Source: DASUPK01 sp963728875
GTDB lineage: Bacteria; Actinomycetota; Thermoleophilia; Solirubrobacterales; 70-9
Direction: 5' to 3'
Length of the DNA stretch: 64,000 nucleotides
NCBI GenBank assembly: GCA_963728875.1
Contig: CAVSLJ010000001.1
Span: forward strand, 186,001-250,000
Made by a program: the position numbers and the translations under genes. Positions within the stretch are counted from its first letter, which is position 1. Every line of letters starts with the position of its first letter. Under the pieces are notes generated by a model. It was not told the DNA's origin. It made no database searches and saw nothing but the letters and a program-made list of their open reading frames with translations. Below are positions 17,096 to 25,452 of this stretch, piece after piece.

Positions 17096-17377
17096 ATGGA
17101 GGTGAAAGACGACGTGAAGCTGAGAACGCGAAAGCTGGCGGTCTTTGCGACCTGCCTCGGAATTGCAGCTGCATTTCCGGTTCTGAGCTCCGCCGACAAG
17201 GGCGGCGTTCCGCATAACCAGAAGCCATGCCCCGCCAAGGGCAAGCGTCACCACAAGAAGCCGAAGCCCAACGACAAGGGCAAGAAGTGCGGCTTCGCCC
17301 CCGGCAGCACCAGCACGAGCACTCCGTCCACGACAGCGAGCACCCCGACGGAGACGACCACCACCAGCAGTCTCTGA
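17096..17377 (+). CDS. Small exported Lys/Thr-rich protein
   Basis: This protein of 93 aa has a Sec-type signal peptide (basic start, hydrophobic LAVFATCLGIAAAFPVLSSA, cleavage near residue 33). The mature part is a Lys/His-rich block with two Cys (CPAKGKRHHKKPKPNDKGKKC) and a Ser/Thr tail likely to be extended or glycosylated. I know no function. The basic Cys-flanked block resembles C-terminal tails on other exported proteins in this window. Confidence 0.55.
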   Translation: MEVKDDVKLRTRKLAVFATCLGIAAAFPVLSSADKGGVPHNQKPCPAKGKRHHKKPKPNDKGKKCGFAPGSTSTSTPSTTASTPTETTTTSSL

Positions 17378-17385
17378 ATCGGGAT

Positions 17386-17437
17386 CCGGAAGGGCGGCCT
17401 CGCGGCCTACCGGACGCTGCGGGGTCGTCCCTTCCGG
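17386..17437. terminator. Hairpin between convergent genes
   Basis: A perfect 9-bp inverted repeat, CCGGAAGGG (17386-17394) and CCCTTCCGG (17429-17437), closes a 34-nt loop that can fold further. It lies between two convergent genes and could stop transcription from both sides. There is no U-tract, which is common in high-GC actinobacteria. Confidence 0.5.
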
Positions 17438-17438
17438 T

Positions 17439-17768
17439 TCAGCTGCGGCGCTTGTAGATCGCCCAGCCGGCGATCGCCGCGCCGCAAGCCACCAGGATTC
17501 CCGCCGAGAGCAGTCCCGCCTCGCTCCTATCCGGGTCCCCCATGATCGAGTCCCGGGCTCGCGCCGAGAGCACGGACCCGGCCGATACGAACGACATCGC
17601 CGAACCCGCCGAGGCAAACGAGCCGACGGAGAACGCTGACGCCGCCGAGCCGATCGATCCGATGGACGCGAACGAGCCAACGGACCCGATCGAAAGCATT
17701 GATCCCCTGGAGGCGATCGAAAGGAACGAGTCCTCCGACCACAGGCTCCATGAATCACCCTCGTTCAC
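17439..17768 (-). CDS. Ser-x-x triplet-repeat membrane protein
   Basis: This 109-aa protein is built almost entirely of tripeptides starting with Ser. From about residue 6 to 71 a Ser stands at every third position (SLW SED SFL SIA SRG SML ...), more than 20 units, with hydrophobic or small residues between. A transmembrane helix (about 84-104, LLSAGILVACGAAIAGWAIY) and a basic KRRS end follow. Such periodicity suggests a triple-faced helix or solenoid. The GTG start overlaps the thrB stop (GTGA). Function is unknown. The opposite strand is also open but lacks such logic. Confidence 0.6.
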   Translation of the reverse strand: MNEGDSWSLWSEDSFLSIASRGSMLSIGSVGSFASIGSIGSAASAFSVGSFASAGSAMSFVSAGSVLSARARDSIMGDPDRSEAGLLSAGILVACGAAIAGWAIYKRRS

Positions 17769-18643
17769 AGCTCCGGCACGTCCGCGCCCATCGGCGAGAA
17801 GGGCACCCGCCGGACCTCAGCCCAGTCCCCGACCCGGTCGGTGAGGGCCTTCATCACCTCGCCGGTGCTCTGCCAGAAGGTCCAGACGAGAACCGTCGGG
17901 CCCGCGCCGGAGATCGTTGCCCCGATCGCGCCCATCCTCGGCGCCTCCGCCACGATCTCCATCGAGCGCGGGTAGAGGCGGGCCCGGTGGGGCTGGTGGA
18001 GGCGATCGGCGAGGCCGCGTCCGATCAGGGTCAGGTCGGAGCGCTGGATGCCGAGGACCAGCTCGGAGGCGGATGAGACGTTCGCGATCGCGTCGGCGAG
18101 AGGGACCTCGTCGGGGATCGCCTTGCGCGCCTCCTCCGTCGGCACCTGCTCCCCGGGGATCACCACGACGGCCTCGACGCCCTGCGGCGGCTCGAGGCGG
18201 GTCGCCGTGAGCATCCGGTCGTCGTATGCGCAGACCACGAACCCTCCGAACAGAGCCGCCGCAACGTTGTCGGGGTGTCCCTCGATCTCAGCCGCCTTGG
18301 CGAGAACGTCCTCGGGCTCCAGGGCCAGCTCGTAGAGATGATCGGCAGCCAGCAGGCCGCCGACGATCGCCGCGGCGCTCGATCCGAGGCCGGCCGCGAG
18401 GGGAATCTCGCTCCTGATGCGGAAGGCGATTCCGTCCGCCGAGCGGAGCGTCTCGAAGGAGCGGACGCAGAGATTGGAGCGATCGAGCGGGACGTCGAGC
18501 CCCTCGGCCTCGACCGAGAAGGTTCCCGTCTCCTCCACCTCGAGCTCGAGCTGCAGCGCGAGCGCCGCGGCCAGCACGTCGTAGCCCGGGCCGAGGTTGG
18601 CCGAAGAGGCCGGCACCTTGACCAGCCGTCGCCGCGCGGTCAT
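17765..18643 (-). CDS. thrB: Homoserine kinase
   Basis: ThrB phosphorylates homoserine with ATP, the step before threonine synthase. The GHMP-kinase signatures are present: PASSANLGPGYDVLAAAL at the N-terminus (residues 11-28; Phe of GPGFD is Tyr) and the phosphate loop PLAAGLGSSAAAIVGG (about 80-95). The C-terminal GATISGAGPTVLVW motif 3 is at about 238-252. Its 292 aa match the family. It ends the lysA-hom-thrC-thrB cluster, separated from thrC by two unrelated small genes. Confidence 0.92.
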   Translation of the reverse strand: MTARRRLVKVPASSANLGPGYDVLAAALALQLELEVEETGTFSVEAEGLDVPLDRSNLCVRSFETLRSADGIAFRIRSEIPLAAGLGSSAAAIVGGLLAADHLYELALEPEDVLAKAAEIEGHPDNVAAALFGGFVVCAYDDRMLTATRLEPPQGVEAVVVIPGEQVPTEEARKAIPDEVPLADAIANVSSASELVLGIQRSDLTLIGRGLADRLHQPHRARLYPRSMEIVAEAPRMGAIGATISGAGPTVLVWTFWQSTGEVMKALTDRVGDWAEVRRVPFSPMGADVPEL

Positions 18644-18673
18644 GCGCCGGAGGCTATCCGGCCCGACGGAGCG

Positions 18674-19294
18674 TTACGAGCCGAGGATCTTCGCCTTCTG
18701 CTGCTCGAACTCGGCGTCGGTCAGCGCGCCGGAGTCGCGGAGCTTGGCGAGCCGCTCGAGCTCGGCGATGTGATCGCCGCCGCCCGCCGACGGTGAGGGC
18801 GCGGGCGCGAAGCCAGCGGAGCCGGCGACCGGCCTGACCTCCCCCTGAGCCGGGCCCTTCGGCGCCGAGTCCCAGTCAATCGCGATCTTGGCCGGATCGT
18901 TCTGGTCCACCTTCACCGGGAGCGTGACGCCCGGCCCCAGGGTGGCGGTGGCGGGAACCATGAACGAGTTGGCCACCCGGTAGGCCTGCCGCCCGGGGAT
19001 GTTGACCTCGAGGTCGAGATCGAGGTTGAACCACTGCGCGCCGCGTGCCGGAGTCCCCATTCCGACGATGGTCGCCGTCCCGCCGACACCCTGGGCGAGA
19101 ATCCCGGCGCGCTCGCCGGAGCTGTCGGTGAGATCGGCGACCTGATCCTTCGCCATGGAGATCATGTCCCCCATCTGCTGCATCTGCCCTCCGAAGCCGG
19201 GCTTGTAGCCGGCCTCCTGCTGCTGCTGACGCTGGAGCTGCTTCGCCTCCTTGGTCAGGCTGGACAGGTCCTTCATCGACTTGAAGAGTCCCAT
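18674..19294 (-). CDS. SHOCT-domain protein
   Basis: This protein of 206 aa has a helical, Gln-rich N-terminus (QLQRQQQQEAGYKPGFGGQMQQ), a middle beta domain (about 65-145) with GVGGTATIVGMGTPARG, and a C-terminal SHOCT motif (IAELERLAKLRDSGALTDAEFEQQKAKILG). SHOCT domains are short oligomerisation or nucleic-acid-binding modules. No signal peptide is present. It lies within the threonine cluster but has no clear biosynthetic role. Confidence 0.7.
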   Translation of the reverse strand: MGLFKSMKDLSSLTKEAKQLQRQQQQEAGYKPGFGGQMQQMGDMISMAKDQVADLTDSSGERAGILAQGVGGTATIVGMGTPARGAQWFNLDLDLEVNIPGRQAYRVANSFMVPATATLGPGVTLPVKVDQNDPAKIAIDWDSAPKGPAQGEVRPVAGSAGFAPAPSPSAGGGDHIAELERLAKLRDSGALTDAEFEQQKAKILGS

Positions 19295-19362
19295 TCTCCC
19301 CTCGCTTCCCTCGCACCATTGGACAGGAGCGAAGGCTACTGATGCCGTCCGCCGCCCTGGTA

Positions 19363-19764
19363 TCAGCCAGCCTCACCGGCCCGCAGCGCCTGGTCTCGAT
19401 CCATGAACATCCGGTAGCGCCGGACCCGCCCGTTCTCGAAGTGGACAAGGTGAAATGCCTGGGTGTCGAGCTGGACGCCGCTCTGGGCCCCGCGCACGTT
19501 GAAGTGGGTGACTGCCAGAAGCTCTGCCCCCAACTCCACGAACTCCTCGACCTCGATTTCCATCTCACCGATGAGACTGATCACCTCTCGCAGGTGAGCC
19601 TCAACCTGCTCGCGGCCGCGGGCGACGCGCGCACCTGGTATCTCCGGCGCGTCCTCCCAGGTCCAGTCTCCGTCCTCGCTCCAGAAGTCGATCATTCGGC
19701 CGACGTTTCCTGCGTTCCAGGCCGCGAACATCTCTCTGGCGATCTCGACGTCGGGTTTGGCCAC
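19363..19764 (-). CDS. SnoaL-like protein in threonine cluster
   Basis: This NTF2-fold protein of 133 aa shows the helix EIAREMFAAWNAGNVGRMIDFW, the strand WTWEDAPEIPGARVARGREQVEAHLREV, and the C-terminal sheet. I set the start at GTG 19764, which overlaps the thrC stop codon, because the sequence matches family length from there. It is probably co-transcribed with thrC; no link to threonine synthesis is known. Confidence 0.65.
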   Translation of the reverse strand: MAKPDVEIAREMFAAWNAGNVGRMIDFWSEDGDWTWEDAPEIPGARVARGREQVEAHLREVISLIGEMEIEVEEFVELGAELLAVTHFNVRGAQSGVQLDTQAFHLVHFENGRVRRYRMFMDRDQALRAGEAG

Positions 19765-20798
19765 TAGTCGAAGACAGCCTTTTCGACCGCCGACAGCTCC
19801 GCCTTGCAGCCCGTGACCGCCGGCGCCTTCCCGAGGGCGGTATCCGGGTCCTTGAGCCCGTGACCCGTGAGAACGCAGACGACGGTCTCCGGTTTCTCCA
19901 TGCCGTCGGCCACGGGCAGCCCATGGGCGAGCAATCCCGCGACCGAGGCCGCGGAGGCGGGCTCGCAGAACACCCCCTCGCTGGAGGCGACCCAGTGGTA
20001 GGCGTCGAGGATCTGCTGATCGCTCACCGCGGCAACTCGGCCGCGGGACGCCGTGAAGGCGTTCATCGCCTCTTCCCAGCGCGCGGGGTTGCCGATCCGA
20101 ATCGCGGATGCGACCGTCTCGGGGTTCTCGATCGGGTGCCCCTCCACCAGGGGCGCGGCGCCCTCGGCCTGAAAGCCGTAGAGGATCGGCGACTCGCCGT
20201 ACTCCTGAAAGCCGGCCCACCACGAGGTGACGTTCCCGGCGTTGCCCACCGGGATGGCCAGGGCCCCGGGCGCCTGGCCAAGCTCGTCACAGGTCTCGAA
20301 CGCCGCAGTCTTCTGGCCCTGGATCCGGTACGGGTTGACCGAGTTGACCAGCTCGACGGGGTGCTTCCGCGCGATCTCGCGGACGATCTCCAGGGCCTGG
20401 TCGAAGTTCCCCTCCAGGGCGATCACGCGCGCGCCGTGCATCAGCGCCTGCGCGAGCTTGCCGATCGCGATCTTCCCCTCCGGGACGATCACCGCCCCGC
20501 GCATCCCGGCGCGTGCGGCGTAGGCCGCGCAGCTGGCCGCCGTGTTGCCCGTCGAGGCGCAGATGATCGCCTCTGCGCCGGCGCCCTTCGCACGGGAGAC
20601 CGCCACGGTCATGCCGCGGTCCTTGAAGCTGCCCGTCGGGTTGGCGCCCTCGAACTTGAGATGGACGTCAGCACCGACGCGCTCGGAGAGCCGTGGGGAG
20701 TGGATCAACGGAGTCGAGCCCTCGTTCAGCGTCACCACCGGGTCCCCGTCCTCGAGGGGAAGGCGGTCGCGGTATCGCTCGATCAGCGGGGCCGGCAT
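19764..20798 (-). CDS. thrC: Threonine synthase
   Basis: ThrC converts O-phosphohomoserine to threonine with PLP. The 344-aa product has the PLP-lysine motif GSFKDRGM (about residue 58), the phosphate-binding STGNTAAS segment (about 82-90), the glycine-rich PVGNAGN turn, and GLKDPD near the C-terminus. I start at ATG 20798 (MPAPLIERYRDRLP); the open frame upstream is Arg/Pro-rich and not family-like. It lies 168 nt downstream of hom. Confidence 0.92.
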   Translation of the reverse strand: MPAPLIERYRDRLPLEDGDPVVTLNEGSTPLIHSPRLSERVGADVHLKFEGANPTGSFKDRGMTVAVSRAKGAGAEAIICASTGNTAASCAAYAARAGMRGAVIVPEGKIAIGKLAQALMHGARVIALEGNFDQALEIVREIARKHPVELVNSVNPYRIQGQKTAAFETCDELGQAPGALAIPVGNAGNVTSWWAGFQEYGESPILYGFQAEGAAPLVEGHPIENPETVASAIRIGNPARWEEAMNAFTASRGRVAAVSDQQILDAYHWVASSEGVFCEPASAASVAGLLAHGLPVADGMEKPETVVCVLTGHGLKDPDTALGKAPAVTGCKAELSAVEKAVFD

Positions 20799-20966
20799 CA
20801 GATGTCTGAGCTCACGGCGATGTGGGCCTGGTGGCGGGCGTGGCCGAGCAGGTCGGTGGACGCAGGGCGAAGCCCTTGCTGGTGGCAAGGCGAGCCCGAG
20901 GACGCCGAGATGCGACCGCCGCGGCAGTCATCCAGGCGTGCATGGTCGTGGGCTCAGCCATCAGGC
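20799..20966 (-). other. hom-thrC intergenic region with stem-loop
   Basis: This 168-nt gap within an otherwise tightly packed operon has no convincing gene; a 49-codon Arg/Pro-rich frame exists but looks random. It can fold strongly: GGGC...GCCCTTGC (from 20865) pairs with GCAAGGC...GCCC (to 20897) around a small loop. It could be an intercistronic RNA structure tuning thrC or a processed small RNA. No T-box or known riboswitch signature was recognised. Confidence 0.35.
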
Positions 20967-22193
20967 CTAGCCGAACTCTTCCTCGATCACCCGGATCGAG
21001 CGAGGTGGCGAGCGCAGGAACCGCAGCTTCGCGATCCGCCGGAGCGCCGCCGCGAACCTCTTCTCGCTGACCGGGTGCATGACCATGATCAGCTGCGCCT
21101 CCCCGCCGAGACCGCGCTGGACGACGCTCCGGACCGAGACCCCGTTGTCCCCGAGGACCTCCGCGACCCGTGCGAGCACGCCGGGCTCGTCATCGACCTC
21201 GAGGTGCAGGTAGAAGGCCATCTCGACGTCCTTCGCGATCCGCAGCCTCGCGTTCTCCTCGAAGAGCGGGGAGCCGCCGCCGATCACGGAGATCACGTCG
21301 CCGAGGACCGCCGCCGCTGTCTCGGGGCCGCCCGCGCCGGGCCCGGACATCGTGATCTCGGTGATGGCCGGCGACTCGACCATGACGGCGTTGAACGGGC
21401 CCGAGATCGGCGACAGGGGATGGCCCGGGTAGAGGAAGCACGGGAACACCCGCACGCTGATCTGACCGTCGCCGACCCTCTCTGCCACCCCGAGCAGCTT
21501 GAGCGAGAGACCGAGCTCCTTCGCGAACGCGATGTCGTCGGGCTTGATCCGCTCGATCCCCTCGTAGGGAACGTCCGCCAGGTCCACGGGAGCGCCGAAG
21601 GCGAGCCGGGCGAGGATCGCCATCTTCGCGGCGGCGTCGGCGCCGCCCACGTCGTCCGTGGGATCGGCCTCCGCGTAGCCCAGGTCCTGGGCCTGCTTCA
21701 AGGCCTCCTCATAGGAGAGCCCGCTCCGGGTCATCTCGGTGAGGATGTAGTTCGTCGTCCCGTTGACGATCCCGAAGACCTTCTCGATGGGGATCGCCCC
21801 AAGGCTCTCCTGGACCACGCGGATCACCGGAATCGCCCCCGCGACCGCCGCCTCAAAGCGCAGCTGCGCGCCGCCCTTCATCGCCGCGGCGACCAGCTCC
21901 TCCCCATGCTGGGCCAGCAGCTGCTTGTTGGCGGTGACGACGTGCTTTCCCTCGCGCAGCGCACGGGTCACGTAATCGAGCGCCGGATCGATTCCGCCCA
22001 TCAACTCGACCACGATCTCGCTGCGCGACAGGATGCGATCGAAGTCGCCCCGCTTGCGGCTGAGGACGCCACTCACCCTTGGACGGCGCCCCGAGACCTC
22101 CTCGACCATGTCGGCGCGGTCATTCAGCAGCTTCCTGAACGCTGACCCCACCGTCCCTGAGCCGAGGATTCCGACGTTGACGGTCTCCGTCAT
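20967..22193 (-). CDS. hom: Homoserine dehydrogenase
   Basis: Hom reduces aspartate semialdehyde to homoserine with NAD(P)H. The 408-aa product has the Rossmann motif GILGSGTVGSA at the N-terminus, the catalytic-domain motifs VVTANKQLLAQHG (about 85-97) and GIVNGTTNYIL (about 140-150), and a C-terminal ACT domain (about 325-400, FYLHLEVDDEPGVLARVAEVL) for threonine feedback. The ATG shares a base with the lysA stop (TGATG), so lysA and hom are translationally coupled. Confidence 0.94.
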   Translation of the reverse strand: MTETVNVGILGSGTVGSAFRKLLNDRADMVEEVSGRRPRVSGVLSRKRGDFDRILSRSEIVVELMGGIDPALDYVTRALREGKHVVTANKQLLAQHGEELVAAAMKGGAQLRFEAAVAGAIPVIRVVQESLGAIPIEKVFGIVNGTTNYILTEMTRSGLSYEEALKQAQDLGYAEADPTDDVGGADAAAKMAILARLAFGAPVDLADVPYEGIERIKPDDIAFAKELGLSLKLLGVAERVGDGQISVRVFPCFLYPGHPLSPISGPFNAVMVESPAITEITMSGPGAGGPETAAAVLGDVISVIGGGSPLFEENARLRIAKDVEMAFYLHLEVDDEPGVLARVAEVLGDNGVSVRSVVQRGLGGEAQLIMVMHPVSEKRFAAALRRIAKLRFLRSPPRSIRVIEEEFG

Positions 22194-23515
22194 CACTCGT
22201 CCCTGCTGAGCAGGTCGTCCCAGGTCTCGCGGCGGACCACGACCCTCGCCTCGCCGTCGCTGCAGAAGATCACCGGCGGCCTCGGCACGCCGTTGTAGTT
22301 GTTCGCCATCGCGTGGCCGTAGGCGCCGGTCGCCGGTGTGACGAGGACGTCGCCGACGCGGGGGGCGGCCAGATCCGTGTCGCGGACCAGCACGTCGCCC
22401 GACTCGCAGTGCATCCCGGCGATCGTCGCCAGCGTCTCGGGCGTCTCGGCGGCCCGGTCGGCGATCACGGCCTCGTAGCGGGAGCCGTAGAGCATTGGGC
22501 GCAGGTTGTCGGACATTCCCCCGTCGACGGCGACATAGGTCCGCACCCCCGGGATCTCCTTGACGGTGCCGACGCGGTAGGCGGTCACGCCGGCGTTGCC
22601 GACCAGTGAGCGGCCCGGCTCGACCAGGATCCTCGGCACGGGGTCGAAGACGCGCTGGACGCCGCGGACCTTGACCTCGACGTAGTCCTCGATCGACGGC
22701 GGCTCGTCGGTGTCCAGGTAGGCGATGCCGAGACCGCCGCCGACGTTGAGGAGCTCGGGCTGGAGGTCGACCGCGTCGCAGAAGTCGGCGATCACCTCGA
22801 TCACCTTCACGTACGGCTCGAGCTCGAAGATCTGCGAGCCGATGTGGGCGTGCAGCCCGACCAGCTCGAGGTTGTCCGACTCACGAACCCGGTCCACCGC
22901 TCGCTCCGCCAGCTGGTCGGCCAGCCCGAAGCCGAACTTGGAGTCGAGCTGGCCGGTCTGCACGTAGTCGTGCGTCGACGGCTTGATCCCGGGAGTCACC
23001 CGGATCAGCACCTTCTGGGGCCCCTCCAGGAGCCGGTCGGCGAGGTCGATCTCGTCGAACGAGTCGAGGATCAGGTGGCCGACGCCGGATTCGAACGCGT
23101 AGCGGAGCTCCCCCTCGGTCTTGTTGTTGCCGTGCATGTGGATGCGACCCGGATCGAAGCCGGCGGCCAGGGCCATGTGGAGCTCGCCGCCGGAGGCGAC
23201 GTCCACGGAGAGCCCGGCATCGCGCATCAGCCGGTAGGCGGCCGTGCAGGGGAGGGCCTTGCTCGCGTAGATCACCTCGAAGGCGTCCGTGCGCTCCGCG
23301 AAAGCTCGCGTGTACTCCTCGGCCCGCCGGCGGATGTCGTCCTCGGCATATATGTAGGCGGGCGTGCCGAAGCGCTCGGCGAGCTCGACCACGTCGCAGC
23401 CCGCGATTTCGAGATGGCCGCGCTCGTTCACGCGGGAGCCCGCCGGGTAGACCGGCGAGGCGGCGATTCGATCAGCCGCCGCGACCGACGTCGAGTTTTC
23501 TGTGTCCGCGCTCAT
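22193..23515 (-). CDS. lysA: Diaminopimelate decarboxylase
   Basis: LysA decarboxylates meso-DAP to lysine with PLP. The 440-aa product shows the PLP lysine in VIYASKALP (about residue 80), HGNNK (about 120), the glycine-rich GGGLGIAY (about 255), EPGRSLVG (about 310) and the catalytic CESGDVL (about 375). The start ATG at 23515 was chosen at MSADTEN; the open frame continues upstream without homology-like sequence. It is first in the aspartate-family cluster, with hom directly coupled downstream. Confidence 0.93.
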   Translation of the reverse strand: MSADTENSTSVAAADRIAASPVYPAGSRVNERGHLEIAGCDVVELAERFGTPAYIYAEDDIRRRAEEYTRAFAERTDAFEVIYASKALPCTAAYRLMRDAGLSVDVASGGELHMALAAGFDPGRIHMHGNNKTEGELRYAFESGVGHLILDSFDEIDLADRLLEGPQKVLIRVTPGIKPSTHDYVQTGQLDSKFGFGLADQLAERAVDRVRESDNLELVGLHAHIGSQIFELEPYVKVIEVIADFCDAVDLQPELLNVGGGLGIAYLDTDEPPSIEDYVEVKVRGVQRVFDPVPRILVEPGRSLVGNAGVTAYRVGTVKEIPGVRTYVAVDGGMSDNLRPMLYGSRYEAVIADRAAETPETLATIAGMHCESGDVLVRDTDLAAPRVGDVLVTPATGAYGHAMANNYNGVPRPPVIFCSDGEARVVVRRETWDDLLSRDE

Positions 23516-23639
23516 GGCGAGGGCCAATTCTGACGGCAAGCCCTGCAAGCGGGCGGGCGGATATGGGCAGAACTGACTATTGCGCCCAGCGACGGCTGTT
23601 GAGAGAGTCAAGGCGACAGGGGGCGAACAAGGGAGAAGT

Positions 23640-24107
23640 ATGCGCAGATTCGCACTCGTCCTCTGTGTCTCGCTGGGCCTTTCCGGGTTCGCTGCCGCCG
23701 CGGCGAGCGCCCACACGATGACCCCCTCAAGCTTCGACTTCGGCAGCGTGCCGGTTGGGTCGGAGAGTGCCCCTCAGACATTCACCCTCACCGCCGTGGG
23801 ATCTCAAATCGACACGGGACCCGCTGCGTTCGGCAACGGCGAGTACGAGCTGAAGTCGCACAACTGCCCGACGTTCCTCACCGCTGGAAACAGCTGCACG
23901 CTGATCGTCGTCTTCGCGCCGTTCCAGCCTGGGCCGCAGGCTGGAACCCTGGCGAGCGCCTCGACCGTGCCCGGCGGAAGCCCGGGCCACCCTGCAGCCC
24001 AGCTGAGCGGCGTGGGCGTCGCCGCCCCTCACAAGGGCAAGAAGTGCAAGAAGAAGGGTCATAGGAGCGCCGTCGCGGCCAAGAAGAAGTGCAAGAAGAA
24101 GAAGTGA
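23640..24107 (+). CDS. Exported choice-of-anchor-type protein with basic Cys tail
   Basis: This protein of 155 aa has a Sec signal peptide (MRRFALVLCVSLGLSGFAAAAASA). The mature part resembles one ASPM/SPD-2/Hydin-like Ig repeat (SSFDFGSVPVGSESAPQTFTLT ... NSCTLIVVFAPFQPG), including two Cys that could pair. It ends in a highly basic tail with spaced Cys (KKCKKKGHRSA ... KKKCKKKK). Such tails recur on exported proteins here and might attach them to acidic wall polymers. The start is set by GGGAGAAGT upstream. Confidence 0.65.
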   Translation: MRRFALVLCVSLGLSGFAAAAASAHTMTPSSFDFGSVPVGSESAPQTFTLTAVGSQIDTGPAAFGNGEYELKSHNCPTFLTAGNSCTLIVVFAPFQPGPQAGTLASASTVPGGSPGHPAAQLSGVGVAAPHKGKKCKKKGHRSAVAAKKKCKKKK

Positions 24108-24133
24108 GGGACTGACTCGGGGAAGATTGCGGG

Positions 24134-24862
24134 GTGGAGCACGCTCCGCCCCGCAGCTCCGATCGCCAGGGCCGCCACAACGGCCTGGCGTACGCCCTCT
24201 GGCTTCCGGACGCCCCAGCGTCGTTCCCCGGCGTCCTCGTCGTCCATGGCGCGGGCTCGCGCAAGGAGAACCACGCCGACTTCGCGCGCCTGGCGACGGC
24301 GAACGGCTGGGCGACACTGACCTTCGACCTCCCCGGGCACGGCGAGTCCGAGGCCGAGCTGACCGGCGCGGTCGTCGACGCGGTGGTCTCGATGGTCGAC
24401 CTGCTGGCGGTTCAGCCGGGCGTCGACCCGGCCCGCATCGCCGTACGAGGCTCCAGCCTGGGCGGCTTCCTGGCCATCCTGACCGCAGCGGCCGCCCCGA
24501 AGATATCCGGCGTGATCGCCATCTGCCCGGCGAGCGAGGACCACCTGGCCCGCGGGGTGAGGAGCGGCCGCTTCGACATGCGGGCCGGGGATCCCGTCGA
24601 CCTGGAGGCGTGGCTGATGGCGCAGGACGTCGGCGAGGCCGTCGAGCGAATCGCCGGCCGGCCGCTGATCCTCATGCACGCCGAGGGCGACACCCAGATC
24701 CCGAGCGATCACTCCGAGGAGCTGTTCGAGCGAGCGGAGGAGCCGCGAAAGCTCGTCATCGCGCCGGGCGGGGCCCACACGACCGTCCAGCACGATTCCG
24801 AGCTGCAGACGGTCGCGCTGCGCTGGCTCGAGAGCGAGATGCGAGCGGCCGATCGAGGCTAG
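24134..24862 (+). CDS. Alpha/beta hydrolase (dienelactone hydrolase-like)
   Basis: This serine hydrolase of 242 aa shows a nucleophile elbow GSSLGG (about residue 110), a DLPGHGES oxyanion-region strand (about 65), an acid near HAEGDTQIP (about 185) and the catalytic His in PGGAHTT (about 217). No signal peptide is present. The start is GTG 24134; its stop shares CTAG with the convergent membrane gene. The substrate is unknown. Confidence 0.8.
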   Translation: MEHAPPRSSDRQGRHNGLAYALWLPDAPASFPGVLVVHGAGSRKENHADFARLATANGWATLTFDLPGHGESEAELTGAVVDAVVSMVDLLAVQPGVDPARIAVRGSSLGGFLAILTAAAAPKISGVIAICPASEDHLARGVRSGRFDMRAGDPVDLEAWLMAQDVGEAVERIAGRPLILMHAEGDTQIPSDHSEELFERAEEPRKLVIAPGGAHTTVQHDSELQTVALRWLESEMRAADRG

Positions 24863-25437
24863 TGCTCGCCGGCCAGCGACTGAAGGTCGCTGTTGAGCGT
24901 GCGGCCGACGCCGCCGATCAGCCCGCCGGGGCCCGGGCTGCTGCTGCCGGCGAGGCCGTTGCCGAGGGTATCGGTGGTGCTCTGGACCGTGTTGCCCACG
25001 CCCGAGAGCGCCTGGCTGAGGGCGTTGGATGGCTGCTGCGATTGAGCGGGAGGCTGCTCGGCGCCCCGCGGCTGGCCGCCGCCGTCACCGGGCAGCCCGG
25101 TCGAGCCGCCGGATCCGCCCTGATCGCCCGGACTCAGTCCGTTCCCGCCTCCCGTCCCGCCGGGACGGGAGGCGCCCGGTCCTGCGCCGAGGAGGTTGGC
25201 CAGGTTGAGGGTCGAGCCGTGAGCTCGGGCCTGGGGCGCGGGTGTCGCGCTGGTCCGCAGCGTCGCGTCCGCGCCGCCATTGCCGAGCAGGCCCCGCGCG
25301 TGAGGCCAGGTCTTGAGGGTGAGCACGCCGACCAGGATCACGAACAGCGCGAGCGCGCTCGCCATCAGCACTCCGCTCACGCCGATTCCGGCGAGATAGG
25401 CGACCCAGCTGCGTGGCTTCGCGTCAAGAATCGGCAT
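24859..25437 (-). CDS. Single-pass membrane protein with Gly/Pro-rich tail (paralogue A)
   Basis: This protein of 192 aa has one N-terminal transmembrane segment (about 12-42, YLAGIGVSGVLMASALALFVILVGVL) followed by TWPHARG and a low-complexity Gly/Ser/Pro/Gln exterior domain. The membrane segment is clearly related to that of the next gene (25453-26229), so the two are tandem paralogues. Function is unknown; position next to an M23 endopeptidase suggests an envelope role. Confidence 0.6.
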   Translation of the reverse strand: MPILDAKPRSWVAYLAGIGVSGVLMASALALFVILVGVLTLKTWPHARGLLGNGGADATLRTSATPAPQARAHGSTLNLANLLGAGPGASRPGGTGGGNGLSPGDQGGSGGSTGLPGDGGGQPRGAEQPPAQSQQPSNALSQALSGVGNTVQSTTDTLGNGLAGSSSPGPGGLIGGVGRTLNSDLQSLAGEH

Positions 25438-25452
25438 CTGAGCCCGGGAGGA

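Noticed and set aside
17542..17844. Acidic plus-strand open frame opposite the Ser-x-x repeat gene
   Set aside because: It mirrors the 9-nt periodicity of the repeat, but has no membrane anchor, and the minus gene is coupled to thrB by GTGA.
20820..20966. Short Trp/Arg-rich plus-strand and Arg/Pro-rich minus-strand frames between hom and thrC
   Set aside because: Neither has a ribosome site or a conserved-looking sequence; the region is better explained by RNA structure or as spacer.
19860..22145. A 761-codon plus-strand open frame over thrC and hom
   Set aside because: Antisense shadow of conserved threonine genes; composition is Arg/Gly/Asp-rich without motifs.
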